DNA of 64,000 nucleotides from Azospira inquinata (lineage in GTDB: Bacteria > Pseudomonadota > Gammaproteobacteria > Burkholderiales > Rhodocyclaceae). The notes under the pieces were generated by a model that made no database searches, was not told the origin of the DNA, and worked only from the letters and a program-made list of their open reading frames with translations. A program made the position numbers and the translations under genes. The stretch lies in the NCBI RefSeq assembly GCF_018905915.1, contig NZ_CP064782.1, forward strand, positions 558,001 to 622,000, given 5' to 3'. Below are positions 11,914-21,160 of the stretch, in pieces; positions within the stretch are counted from its first letter, which is position 1, and each line of letters opens with the position of its first letter.

Positions 11914-12939
11914 TTAGGCAGAAAGCTTTTCGCCGATTTCTTCAACAACACCCACAACCACAGATAGGGGTTGTTGGGGATCCGATACCACCCGGCTTAA
12001 CGCAAACGCGGTTTGAGCATATTCAGCATGGGTTCTCCATAACCCGTTCTCTGTAGCCAAATCCAACGCGCTTTCTTTGCCCTGGCCTCCTAGTCCCTCA
12101 AAGACATACCCCAATTTCATTGGCATCCGACTAAAGGAGACAGACAACCCCGGGGTATCGGTTCCTGTATGGATAAAATAGCTACCTCTCCATGGAGTCT
12201 TGCCCCAGAGAGCGGACAGGATTGTTAGCCAAGTACTGGCAAATAGCGCTCCTTCCCCTTTGCCTTTAGGTAACGGCAGCGCAATTTCCTGGATTAATGC
12301 CGGATTATCGTAATTGCGCAGGAAAGCCAAATAGAAGGCAATATTCAATAAGGCTTGATGCAAGGACGGAATCCCTACACTGGATAAAAACAACTCCAAA
12401 TCAGCCACGGTATGATCGGACAAAAACTGCCCCACCAATCCCCGTGCCAAATCCCTGTCAGCGCCCCCTCTCGATTCCATTCCTCCTTGGGATTGAAGAA
12501 ACTCCCGGCAGGCAACGGCTTCCACTGAATTCTCGATGGCATTACTAATTTGGCTATGCAGGCTATCGAAATACACCTCATGGGAAATGGGTACTAAAGG
12601 AGCGTCCCAGGACAATTCCTCCACAGGCCGTATTAACCCCGCCCAGAAGGGATAACGTCGCCCGGACTGATCCCGACTCACTTGCCAGCCCCCATAAAAC
12701 ACCCAGCGACCGTCGGCGGACGTGTAGTAGAAGTCCGTACGTGGCGCCCTGTCATACAAGGCCTCCCACCCCAAATCCACGGATAGCTGCTCCAGAGCGG
12801 TTTGTACGACACCATCAAATTCCCGGATGACGGGATGAACCGCGTTATATCGGACGAAATCCGGGCGATTGGGGAGCTTGCCCAGTACCGCATAGGAACA
12901 GGTGTCAGGGGAAGAACGACTCATAAACGGAAGTGCCAT
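11914..12939 (-). CDS. tagF: TagF, T6SS-associated regulator (ImpM family)
   Basis: The 341-residue protein has the TagF/ImpM N-terminal domain: AVLGKLPNRPDFVRYN near residue 20 and a GRRYPFWAGL segment. TagF proteins repress T6SS assembly after translation, in P. aeruginosa by acting on Fha. The family domain is usually about 200 residues; the rest here is unassigned. No fha, ppkA or pppA gene is visible in the cluster, so its target is unclear. The ATG at 12939 is the likely start; TTG at 12951, which overlaps the tssM stop, is an alternative. Confidence 0.87.
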   Translation of the reverse strand: MALPFMSRSSPDTCSYAVLGKLPNRPDFVRYNAVHPVIREFDGVVQTALEQLSVDLGWEALYDRAPRTDFYYTSADGRWVFYGGWQVSRDQSGRRYPFWAGLIRPVEELSWDAPLVPISHEVYFDSLHSQISNAIENSVEAVACREFLQSQGGMESRGGADRDLARGLVGQFLSDHTVADLELFLSSVGIPSLHQALLNIAFYLAFLRNYDNPALIQEIALPLPKGKGEGALFASTWLTILSALWGKTPWRGSYFIHTGTDTPGLSVSFSRMPMKLGYVFEGLGGQGKESALDLATENGLWRTHAEYAQTAFALSRVVSDPQQPLSVVVGVVEEIGEKLSA

Positions 12940-12947
12940 ATTTTTTC

Positions 12948-15900
12948 TCAATGAACGATGCTAGCCGGGAGCGCCAAACGACGAAGACTTGCCAATGCCA
13001 GGGGATTGGATCCACTAACCGGGTGGAAATTGAAGCGAATCAAGCCACCGTCCTCCCGGCCAGAGCCTCGCCATTGCAGCTGGCCACCTTGACCGCTTCT
13101 ATCGGTCGTTCGCGCGAGGGACAAAAGCCTCATTAGCCCCATGCGTCCCGAATAATTCGCCACCTCCGTGGTTGCCCCACTATTGGATACCACCTGTAAA
13201 CGTGCCCCTTGTCCACCAGCGGGATTGGGCCAAGCAAAAGTCGTCCAGGTTTGAGGACCATTCCGATAACGCATGACTTGGCCATCAATTTCCAACACGA
13301 TTTCACTAATACCCGGCGTTGGAACCGGCTGTAATTCAAACTTGGAGCCGTCCCCTTCTTGGAATACCCCACTCGCCCCCAATAGTTTTCCCGCCCCGGA
13401 CAGGAATGCCGGATTAAAGCGGATGCCCAAGTTGGCCCAAGTTCTGGGGACCAGAACATCGCCGCGCAGGGTCGCCAACGCACCAATCTGTTGGGAAACA
13501 AATTTGCTCAGCAAGCCCTCTCCAGGCTTAAAGAACTTGCCCATTTCCCCCACCGACGCCTCATTTCCCGTATCAGCAAAAGGGTATTTGCGCGCCAGGG
13601 AAGACCAGGGCCCATAAACTTGGGCAGTCCAGGCTTTATTGATTTCATTTTCCGCAGGAGGAATTAGGGCCGCGTAACTGTTGATCAACGGGCGCACCAA
13701 CAGAGGCCGCAAATAATTCCGCGTTTCCTCACCGGCACTCCCCAACATAGACACATCCACCAGTTGCAAAGCATCCGCCAGTTCGGAACCACTACCCGCC
13801 AGGGTTTGTTGCATCAGCTGCCTAGCCCCCGCCCCTGGCTCATCCGATGCTGTAATGCTGGCCAGATGCATGCGCAGCTTTGCCAGGAGTTGCAGGTACT
13901 GCTGCAGCATTGGACCTGGTGCTTCTTTGGTGCCGGCCAGGCCTGCTAATAAAGCGAACTGACTACCGACAACACCGTATCGCCCCGCGGAATCCTGGGT
14001 ATTGCCGGAACCGCCTTGGATAAACTCCTGGGTTTTTTCCAACACGGAGGATTTCGCTGACTCCAGACGCTTAGCGAGCTCAGAGGGATTGTCCCAAGCC
14101 GTTTCATAGGCCACCCGGGTAACAATGGCTTTCAAGGGGGAATTCTGGGCATCGCCCAGGCGTCCCAATGCGGCCTGAGCTTCCTGCATGCCGGTAAAGT
14201 CCTTAACTGCCACCCCTTGAAGGAATTTCTTCCATTCCACAGCGTAATCAGCCCGATACATGGCTTCCAATGCCGCTTGATTACGCAGAGCATCCCCGTC
14301 CTGACCAAGATTGGTCGTCAGGCTCGACGCCAGCACCCAGTCATCCCCCTTCACCTCTCCACGGCTCGCCTCGGCAATGGCATTACGAAAATACTTATCC
14401 CACGCTTCCCGGGTAAAACATCCCGGCACCGCATAACTAGCTGAAAACAAGTCACTATCTTTGTTATTCAGCAAGCGGGCCAACGTCATCGCGGGATAAC
14501 GCGTATTCGCCCGAGCCTTTAATTCGTTATAGACCTGTTCCTTCGCAGACATATGCTTGAGAGAGGCGCGTAATACATGTCGGGCGTTCTCCACCACATC
14601 TTGCCGATTTGCGATCAACGGCAGATCCGGCTCTTTTAATTGAGTGAGGAAAAATGCCACGGTGCGTTCCGCCATGCGGGTCACTTCCGGATCAGGATGA
14701 TTGCCCGTTTGGGACTCCAGCCAGGGACGCCAATAGCGAGGCAGTTGATCGGAAAGATGGCCGACCTCCAAACGCTCCCGCATGTGCAACATCAAATAGG
14801 TTTTGAGGGCGTTGTAGGCTTCCTCCAGATGTTTCTGATCGCCTCCGGAGTGATCCATAGATGCTGAGGTAGCCCCATCTCCAGCACTCTGACCCGCATC
14901 TTTTTGCTGCAACCGGGCCAAAGCCTCCCTGGCGTCTCTCGGCTTACTTCCTATCCCTGCGGGAAATTTCTGAGCCAGCGCCGCAACCGCTAATTTTGCT
15001 GGACTGGGTTGTTGTTCACCGGTCGCCATCCCCGCCTCATCCAGAGACTGCAACTTTTTCTCCAGATTCACCGTAATCGGCTGCAGCATCAAACGACGGA
15101 TTCCAGCGAAGTACTGCAGCCGTAGAGCTTTCTCCACCTCCCCCCCCCGATACAGGCCAAAGCCTAATCCCCAGGGGTGACCGTTCTGACGATAGCCGTA
15201 CAGCTGCTCAATCCGCAGTTGGAGGATAGACAAGCCCTTCAGCTGATCCGCTAGACTGGCGCTACGGCTCAAAGACAAAGCCGTCGCCATCTCCCCTTGG
15301 GCTGTCTCCTCCAGTTTCTGGTTACCGATAAAGGACCAGGTCCAAACACCCACCAAGGAAGCCACCCCAACCAAGCCCGCCACAATTCCCACCAAGCGGG
15401 CATTCCCAACCTGGGGACGAGTTTGGCGTCCTACCAGAAACTGGTCCTCAAAAATGATCTGACGGAATAAATCCCGAAGAAAATAGCTGTGGCTCGACGG
15501 TACTTGAGAGGCGTCGAATCCGGCCCGGGATAGATCGAATTGGGCTGACACCCGGGTACCCGCAGCAATGCGCGGCATCCCTTCCTGCAACGCACTACTG
15601 AAATAGAAACCTCGAAGCAGGGGCTTGGTGTGGTAAGGATCGTCTTCAAATAGCAGCTTGATGAAGTGACAAAGTCCGTCTTTCAACCCATGGAATTCAA
15701 TGGGGAAGGCAAACAGGGCCGCATTTCCCGACGCCCCCCGATTATTCGCCAACTGAGCATGGCCGCTCTCTAGCAAGCCCCGATATAACAGATCGAAATG
15801 CTGGGCAACCACCCTAGCCGCATCAAAATCTCCCGCTTGCTCATGGGATAGCGTCGCCCCCCACACCCGCCCCCGCTCGTCTTCAGGCAACCCCATAAAA

Positions 15901-16703
15901 AACTGGGAAAATCCACCCAACAAATCCAGTTTTGTCAGTACCAGATAAACCGGAAGCTTCACGCCAAAGGCGTCATCCACTTCATTAATGCGCTCCCTCA
16001 CCTGCCGGGCGTAGCTCGTAAACTCCTCAGTCTTGTACTTCGCCAACTCGGGCAGGCTAATGGCCACAACAATGCCATTCAGGGGAGCCTTGGGACGGTA
16101 ATGGCGCAACAACTTGAGAAACTCCAGCCATTCCTGACGGTCCTCCCGCTGGGTCGAATATCGGCCAGCAGTATCTAGCAACACACCTTCCGACGAAAAA
16201 AACCAATCGCAATTACGGGTACCGCCTATCCCTTGAATTCCGGCTGCCCCTTTGTCTCCCAAAGGGAAGGTCAGTCCCGAATTCACAATGGCACTTGATT
16301 TCCCCGCAGAGGGGTGACCAATCACCATGTACCAGGGAAGTTCATATAGGGCCGCCTTGCCCCGGGTTTTACCGATGTTGGATTTTTTCAATACATCGAT
16401 GGCATCGAGTAACCGGGTTCTTAAGGCTGCTACCTCCGCCCGTTTTTCAGGAGAAGCTGCCAACACCGCATCATCCCCCTGCTGCCGAAGAACTTTCTCC
16501 AGCAAACCTGCGGCCCGTTCCGAAAGCGCTTTTCCCACCAGGAGGATTGCCACCCAAAGCAACATCACCCCAAATATCCAGGCAAAGCGACTTTCAGAAG
16601 AGGCCAACCCCAACCAGGGCCCAACAAACCAGATCAAGGCGATCAACACCAAAAACACCACCGCCATGACAGCTTTCTGGTTGTGCAGCAATTTCCGAAT
16701 CAT
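12948..16703 (-). CDS. tssM: TssM, T6SS inner-membrane core protein (IcmF family)
   Basis: The 1,251-residue protein has two N-terminal membrane segments (about residues 11-33 and 41-61), a cytoplasmic NTPase-like domain with Walker A GHPSAGKS (about 129-136) and a LLDTAGRY block, a third membrane segment near residue 430 and a long periplasmic part ending in the TssJ-binding beta domain. TssM, TssL and TssJ form the trans-envelope complex. The intact Walker A means ATP binding is possible, though it is dispensable in some systems. The ATG at 16703 fits GAGGGAAG upstream. Confidence 0.97.
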   Translation of the reverse strand: MIRKLLHNQKAVMAVVFLVLIALIWFVGPWLGLASSESRFAWIFGVMLLWVAILLVGKALSERAAGLLEKVLRQQGDDAVLAASPEKRAEVAALRTRLLDAIDVLKKSNIGKTRGKAALYELPWYMVIGHPSAGKSSAIVNSGLTFPLGDKGAAGIQGIGGTRNCDWFFSSEGVLLDTAGRYSTQREDRQEWLEFLKLLRHYRPKAPLNGIVVAISLPELAKYKTEEFTSYARQVRERINEVDDAFGVKLPVYLVLTKLDLLGGFSQFFMGLPEDERGRVWGATLSHEQAGDFDAARVVAQHFDLLYRGLLESGHAQLANNRGASGNAALFAFPIEFHGLKDGLCHFIKLLFEDDPYHTKPLLRGFYFSSALQEGMPRIAAGTRVSAQFDLSRAGFDASQVPSSHSYFLRDLFRQIIFEDQFLVGRQTRPQVGNARLVGIVAGLVGVASLVGVWTWSFIGNQKLEETAQGEMATALSLSRSASLADQLKGLSILQLRIEQLYGYRQNGHPWGLGFGLYRGGEVEKALRLQYFAGIRRLMLQPITVNLEKKLQSLDEAGMATGEQQPSPAKLAVAALAQKFPAGIGSKPRDAREALARLQQKDAGQSAGDGATSASMDHSGGDQKHLEEAYNALKTYLMLHMRERLEVGHLSDQLPRYWRPWLESQTGNHPDPEVTRMAERTVAFFLTQLKEPDLPLIANRQDVVENARHVLRASLKHMSAKEQVYNELKARANTRYPAMTLARLLNNKDSDLFSASYAVPGCFTREAWDKYFRNAIAEASRGEVKGDDWVLASSLTTNLGQDGDALRNQAALEAMYRADYAVEWKKFLQGVAVKDFTGMQEAQAALGRLGDAQNSPLKAIVTRVAYETAWDNPSELAKRLESAKSSVLEKTQEFIQGGSGNTQDSAGRYGVVGSQFALLAGLAGTKEAPGPMLQQYLQLLAKLRMHLASITASDEPGAGARQLMQQTLAGSGSELADALQLVDVSMLGSAGEETRNYLRPLLVRPLINSYAALIPPAENEINKAWTAQVYGPWSSLARKYPFADTGNEASVGEMGKFFKPGEGLLSKFVSQQIGALATLRGDVLVPRTWANLGIRFNPAFLSGAGKLLGASGVFQEGDGSKFELQPVPTPGISEIVLEIDGQVMRYRNGPQTWTTFAWPNPAGGQGARLQVVSNSGATTEVANYSGRMGLMRLLSLARTTDRSGQGGQLQWRGSGREDGGLIRFNFHPVSGSNPLALASLRRLALPASIVH

Positions 16704-16739
16704 GCTCAAACTTCCCTCAATCAGAATTAATCGGCGGAA

Positions 16740-17597
16740 CTACTTGGCTTTCGCCATGGCCGCAGCTCTAAGATTTTTCGAAATTGATCCCGGGGCTTCG
16801 ATATGCCCCAGATCACGGAAGCTCCAATGCCCCCCCCAGGTGAGCCCCACCGCTTCCGCTTCCTGCCCCAACAACTCATAGACCTTGGCCGCCCACGGGT
16901 CAGCTTCGGAAATAATCAAATGGCCGTCCCGGTAGGGTGCCAAATCCACCGCCAAACCAAACTGGTGCTTGCTCTGAAAAGCCCGGGCGTCCGTCACCTT
17001 ATTGGCCTGATTAGCCAGGGCCTCCTGACGTTCAGGAGAGCGATAGCCTTCAAGCAACACGACTTCCACCCCTCGTTGCCGAAGCCGCTCCATAACCCGC
17101 AACACCAACTGAGAGAACACCGGGTCCAGTTTTGACCAGTCCCGATCCGCCCCCGTGAAAGACCGGCTTTCCGTATTGGCAAAAACAGCAGGAGGCAGGG
17201 GGGCAGGAGGCGCTAATTTCTGTTCCCGCAACACGTTGCCAACAGCGGCCTCATACAAATTCGCCTGAGCTCGAGCGGGAGCCACAACCACCCGGTCCCG
17301 CTGAGACAGCACGACCAACGCCGTCAGAACCACTAGCCCGACAGGAGTAAGGATTAACAAAACAGAGGATCGGGTTACACCTGACAAAAGGCAGCGAAAA
17401 CCTTGTCCCCACCCGGACAACAAGGCCAACCAAGCACCCCAAAAATTCTTTCCAGACACTGAACGAGAGCGCTGTTCACTATCAACAGAAACCGGTGCCG
17501 GAACCATCACTCCAGCGGACATGGATGACTGCAGGAAATAAGCCCACCCCACCCAACCCAGGAGAGCCACTACCACCACCATCAAAACGATCAGCAC
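16740..17597 (-). CDS. M15 family peptidoglycan peptidase, membrane anchored (TagX-like)
   Basis: The 285-residue protein has an N-terminal membrane segment (residues 1-25), a second near 80-95, and an M15/VanY-type domain in the C-terminal half. Zinc ligands are visible in SKHQFGLAVD (SxHxxGxAxD) and GHIE, with YRSPERQ upstream of them as in CwlK-type endopeptidases. Such enzymes cut peptide stems of peptidoglycan. It is the first gene of the tssM arm and TssL here lacks a peptidoglycan-binding domain, so a role like TagX, opening the wall for the membrane complex, is likely. The start is a GTG with AAAGGAAAG upstream. Confidence 0.85.
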   Translation of the reverse strand: MLIVLMVVVVALLGWVGWAYFLQSSMSAGVMVPAPVSVDSEQRSRSVSGKNFWGAWLALLSGWGQGFRCLLSGVTRSSVLLILTPVGLVVLTALVVLSQRDRVVVAPARAQANLYEAAVGNVLREQKLAPPAPLPPAVFANTESRSFTGADRDWSKLDPVFSQLVLRVMERLRQRGVEVVLLEGYRSPERQEALANQANKVTDARAFQSKHQFGLAVDLAPYRDGHLIISEADPWAAKVYELLGQEAEAVGLTWGGHWSFRDLGHIEAPGSISKNLRAAAMAKAK

Positions 17598-17894
17598 ACC
17601 GCTTTCCTTTAGAAAAACAGTTATTTATACAAAAAATTTTAAAAAATTGAAAAACAAGTAAATTTATAAAAAAACATTAATAATCAATTAATTAAAAATA
17701 TTCCATATGCAATTTATCATAATATTTCGTGAAAAAAGTCACGTATTACGATAATCATATGAACTATTGGATGCATATAAATAGATTAATTTCTAAAATT
17801 TTGCGTATACTCATTGAATGACATACAATAGTCAACCGTCATAGCTCCATTCGTCATACAAAGTCACATCTAGGACTCAAAGGAAAGGAACAAC
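17598..17894. promoter_or_regulatory. AT-rich divergent control region of the T6SS
   Basis: This 297-bp stretch lies between the two divergent T6SS arms and contains no gene. It is strongly A+T-rich, with A and T tracts and bendable TATA steps, while the coding DNA on both sides is GC-rich. Both arms must start here. I see a possible -10 TATACT near 17806 for the tssJ arm but no convincing -35 and no sigma-54 (GG-N10-GC) site. Such regions are typical targets of H-NS or MvaT-like silencers; that is inference. Confidence 0.65.
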
Positions 17895-18533
17895 ATGCGT
17901 ATCAAAGCATTCGGAGCGAGCGCCATTGCTACCATTGGCAGTCTGTTTCTATTCGGCTGTGCCGCGACTCCGACCAAATATCAAATCAAGACATCTGGAG
18001 ACCCTGTCATAAACAGAGACACCACCGGCAAGCCCCTCTCGGTCGTGGTGCGCCTTTACCAACTCAAGGACTCTGCGGAGTTTTCCAAGCTAACCTTTGC
18101 CACCGCTGCCAGTGGCCGGAGTGACGCAGAACTTCTTGGCGCCGACTTAGTGGATCGTTCGGAAACAGTGGTAGTCCCAGGGGTACAACGGGTAGACGCA
18201 GGCACCCTGGGGACGGATACAAAATATGTGGGGATCGTGGGTTATTTCCGACGTCCGGACCGGCATTTTTGGCGCTATTTGGTCAAGGCCGATGACGTAC
18301 GTCGCAACGGACTCACCTTCACAGTGAAGGATTGCTACATTGAGCTCTCCGGAATCAAGCCCGTACTGCTACCCAGTCAGCCCGCCAATGCCAAACCCGA
18401 ATGTATTGACCCCAATGCCCCGGTAGTCACTGGCAGTGACGGCGTTCCGGTTCAATCCAGCGCTACCAATTCTGGAAGATCAAAGGCCAAGAAGCGGCTG
18501 CATAAGCACAAAGCGGCTCCTGCTGCGTTTTAA
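17895..18533 (+). CDS. tssJ: TssJ, T6SS outer-membrane lipoprotein
   Basis: The 212-residue protein starts with a lipoprotein signal peptide ending in the lipobox LFGC (Cys about residue 22). The segments VVVRLYQLKDSAEFSKLTF and VGIVGYFRRPDRHFWR are typical of the TssJ beta-sandwich, which binds the TssM C-terminus and anchors the complex in the outer membrane. It is somewhat longer than many TssJ because of a Ser/Lys/His-rich tail of about 50 residues of unknown role. GGAAAGGAAC precedes the ATG. First gene of the plus arm. Confidence 0.95.
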   Translation: MRIKAFGASAIATIGSLFLFGCAATPTKYQIKTSGDPVINRDTTGKPLSVVVRLYQLKDSAEFSKLTFATAASGRSDAELLGADLVDRSETVVVPGVQRVDAGTLGTDTKYVGIVGYFRRPDRHFWRYLVKADDVRRNGLTFTVKDCYIELSGIKPVLLPSQPANAKPECIDPNAPVVTGSDGVPVQSSATNSGRSKAKKRLHKHKAAPAAF

Positions 18534-18548
18534 CCAGGGAGCGGTATC

Positions 18549-19898
18549 TTGCCGGGATCTTTGCGCATCCTTTGGGGCGAAGGAATGTTCCTTCGCCCTC
18601 AACACTTCCAGCAACAAGCTTGCTATACCGATGTCCAACTGGCCCGGGTGGCAAGCTTGACCCACCTGCACCCGTGGGGCTTGCAGTCCCTGGAAATAGA
18701 TCAGGAAGCATTGGCTGGCGGCTTTTTGCGCTTAGCCAAGCTAGAACTCCTATTTCAAGATGGTCTAGGTATCAAAGCCCCTGATGAAACACCGCTACCG
18801 GCCCAGAGGAACCTGAACGATCTTCCCCAATTGGGAGCTTCCAGCCTGGTATTCGCATGTCTCCCCGCCTACAACGAATTTGGGGGAAATTGCCAGGCAA
18901 CAGATGAAAACGCCGCCCGCCCGGTACGTTTTGTCACCGACCAAGCACCAGCCCCGGATTTATTCTCCCAAGCGTTGGAAACGGATATCACCGTTCTCCG
19001 AGCCAACGTCAAAATCATGTTGGAGCCGGAAAACCGAGATGGGTTTCTGTGCATTCCCGTCGCGAGATTGGTAAAAAATGCCTCCGGAAGCTGGGGAGTC
19101 GATGAACAGTACATTCCCCCGCTTCTCTGCCTCCAAGCATCGCCTGCCTTAATGGCCCAACTCCGGCGCCTCATCGACATCCTGGAGGTCAAGAGCCAGG
19201 CCTTGGCGGCTACCCATAGGGAGCGGGTGAAAAGTGTCGTGGAATACGGCACCACAGACATCGCCTCTTTTTGGCTGTTGCACACGGTCAATCGGAGCTT
19301 TCCCCAGCTCAATCATCTACACCACTTCCCAGCAGTTCATCCAGAAAAACTGTATGAAGTACTTGCCCAGCTCGCTGGTGAGTTGCTGACCTTTTCCTCT
19401 TCACTCACCCTGGCAGAAATCCCCCTCTATCATCATATGGAAGCGGATCGGGTATTTACAAAGCTGGATGAGCTAATCCGGAGTTTGCTAGACACGGTTA
19501 TCTCCAGCCGCTATCTGATCATTCCCCTCACCAACCCCAAGCCCTCGTTTTACCAAGGGCATTTGGATTCGGATCGGCTTCAGGACAAAACCGACTTTTA
19601 CCTGTCCGTATCCAGCGAAATGGCACTCCCCAATCTGGTAGAAACGGTCCCGGTCAAACTCAAACTGGGCGCTCCTGATGATGTGGAGCGGGTATTGAAT
19701 TCCGCGCTAGGTGGCATCCGTTTGCACCACACCCCCCAAACACCAGCGGCCATTCCTGTCCGGGTGGGCAATTACTACTTCGCCCTGGAACCCAGCGGCA
19801 CCATGTATGAACGCATGATGAAAGCCCGATCCATCTCCATCTACGTCCCTCAAAGTTTGGATGGTCTGAAGTTGGAATTGATCGCCGTCTTCCATTAA
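18549..19898 (+). CDS. tssK: TssK, T6SS baseplate protein
   Basis: The 449-residue protein begins with the conserved TssK block WGEGMFLRPQHFQQQ and has the expected three-part layout. TssK trimers link the TssF-TssG-TssE wedge to the TssL-TssM membrane complex. The start is a TTG at 18549 with GGGAGCGG upstream, 15 bp after tssJ; the conserved N-terminus begins a few residues later, so the start could not be much further downstream. Confidence 0.96.
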   Translation: MPGSLRILWGEGMFLRPQHFQQQACYTDVQLARVASLTHLHPWGLQSLEIDQEALAGGFLRLAKLELLFQDGLGIKAPDETPLPAQRNLNDLPQLGASSLVFACLPAYNEFGGNCQATDENAARPVRFVTDQAPAPDLFSQALETDITVLRANVKIMLEPENRDGFLCIPVARLVKNASGSWGVDEQYIPPLLCLQASPALMAQLRRLIDILEVKSQALAATHRERVKSVVEYGTTDIASFWLLHTVNRSFPQLNHLHHFPAVHPEKLYEVLAQLAGELLTFSSSLTLAEIPLYHHMEADRVFTKLDELIRSLLDTVISSRYLIIPLTNPKPSFYQGHLDSDRLQDKTDFYLSVSSEMALPNLVETVPVKLKLGAPDDVERVLNSALGGIRLHHTPQTPAAIPVRVGNYYFALEPSGTMYERMMKARSISIYVPQSLDGLKLELIAVFH

Positions 19899-19905
19899 GG
19901 AGATT

Positions 19906-20667
19906 GTGTTGAACGCTACCGCGCCTTTCCCCGCTTCCCCAGCGGCCCCAACCTCATCGGTCCAGGTACCGCTGACTGCGGCCAACAACGGCCCCACCTT
20001 GGATGAATTGCTGGAAGATGGGATTTATCTCCTGTTCCTGCTCAAGGATGGCAATCCCCCCAATAGCGTCGCCGAATTCAACAAGCGTATTGATCGCTTT
20101 CTCGCCCAGTTCGAAAGTAACGCCCGTAATTTCGGCAAATCTCCCGAAGCCATCAATGACGCCAAATTCGCGTTCTGCGCCTTACTGGATGAAATCATCC
20201 TGGGCTCCGACTTCGCCTTAAGGGACGAATGGGAACTGGCCCCCCTCCAGTTACGGCTTTTCGGCCAGCACCTTGCTGGCGAAATCTTTTTTGACAAGCT
20301 GGAAACCCTGCGTCTGGATCCGGTAGCCAATGTGGAACTCCTGGAAGTGTTCCGCACTTGCCTGCTGCTGGGCTTCCAGGGGAAATACCTGATTGAAGGC
20401 ACAGAAAAGCTCAATTATCTGGTTGCCCGCCTGGAACAGGAAATCACCCATGCCCGGGGAGGTAAAGCGGAATTCGCCCCCCATTGGCGGCTACCCCTCA
20501 AATTCCAAGAGTTTGTCCGCCACGAACTTCCCATCTGGATGTACTACACCCTACTGGCCGTCGTTGCCGTTGTGGTCTTCATCGCCTTCCACTGGCAGTT
20601 AGGCAACAAGGCCTCCGCCTTGCAAGTCCCCGCCACTCCCTCCGCTTCTGCACCATTGAAGTCATGA
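19906..20667 (+). CDS. tssL: TssL, T6SS inner-membrane protein (DotU/IcmH)
   Basis: The 253-residue protein has the DotU cytoplasmic domain (AKFAFCALLDEIIL near residue 83; LELLEVFRTCLLLGFQGKY near 145) and one C-terminal membrane segment (about 212-231). Only some 20 residues follow it, so there is no OmpA-like peptidoglycan-binding domain. It works with TssM in the membrane complex. AAGGAGA lies 7 bp after the tssK stop; GTG 19906 and TTG 19909 are both possible starts, the latter better spaced. The stop overlaps tssE as ATGA. Confidence 0.95.
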   Translation: MLNATAPFPASPAAPTSSVQVPLTAANNGPTLDELLEDGIYLLFLLKDGNPPNSVAEFNKRIDRFLAQFESNARNFGKSPEAINDAKFAFCALLDEIILGSDFALRDEWELAPLQLRLFGQHLAGEIFFDKLETLRLDPVANVELLEVFRTCLLLGFQGKYLIEGTEKLNYLVARLEQEITHARGGKAEFAPHWRLPLKFQEFVRHELPIWMYYTLLAVVAVVVFIAFHWQLGNKASALQVPATPSASAPLKS

Positions 20668-21155
20668 GACTAGATAAGCAGCAGCAGGCGATCCAGCCCT
20701 CTTTTCTGGATCGCCTGTTGGACGATAGCCCCAAGGACAGTGAGGAACGGGCAGATAGCTTCTACCTGGATTTACGCCGTTATCGTCAGATCGTCGCCCG
20801 GGATTTGGAAGCTCTTCTCAATACCCGCCGCAGTGATCCGGACGAAAAAGTCATGGATTACGACGAGGCCTCCCGCACCATGTTGGCCTACGGGGTCATG
20901 GATTTAAACAGCCTCTGTCTGCAAGATCCGGATGACCGTTCCCGGCTCCAAGAAGACCTACTCCGCAGCATTGAGCGCTTTGAGCCCCGGCTCAAGCGTG
21001 TCCGGGTCTCCCTGGATTTGGCCAACGGCAATGAACGTTCCTTGCGTTTTCGGGTGGCCGCCGTGCTCGCCCCCTACCCCAACCGCCCCACCGTGACCTT
21101 TGATGCCACGCTTCAACTGGCATCCAACGCCTATCGGGTTCAAGACAAAGACTAA
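20664..21155 (+). CDS. tssE: TssE, T6SS baseplate wedge protein (gp25-like)
   Basis: The 163-residue protein matches the gp25/TssE family: SFLDRLLDD near the start, a YRQIVARDLEALLNTRR segment and the C-terminal SLRFRVAAVLAPYP strand. It nucleates sheath assembly in the baseplate. Its ATG overlaps the tssL stop (ATGA at 20664-20667), so translation is coupled. Longer upstream readings in this frame lie inside tssL. Confidence 0.95.
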   Translation: MRLDKQQQAIQPSFLDRLLDDSPKDSEERADSFYLDLRRYRQIVARDLEALLNTRRSDPDEKVMDYDEASRTMLAYGVMDLNSLCLQDPDDRSRLQEDLLRSIERFEPRLKRVRVSLDLANGNERSLRFRVAAVLAPYPNRPTVTFDATLQLASNAYRVQDKD

Positions 21156-21160
21156 GCGCC

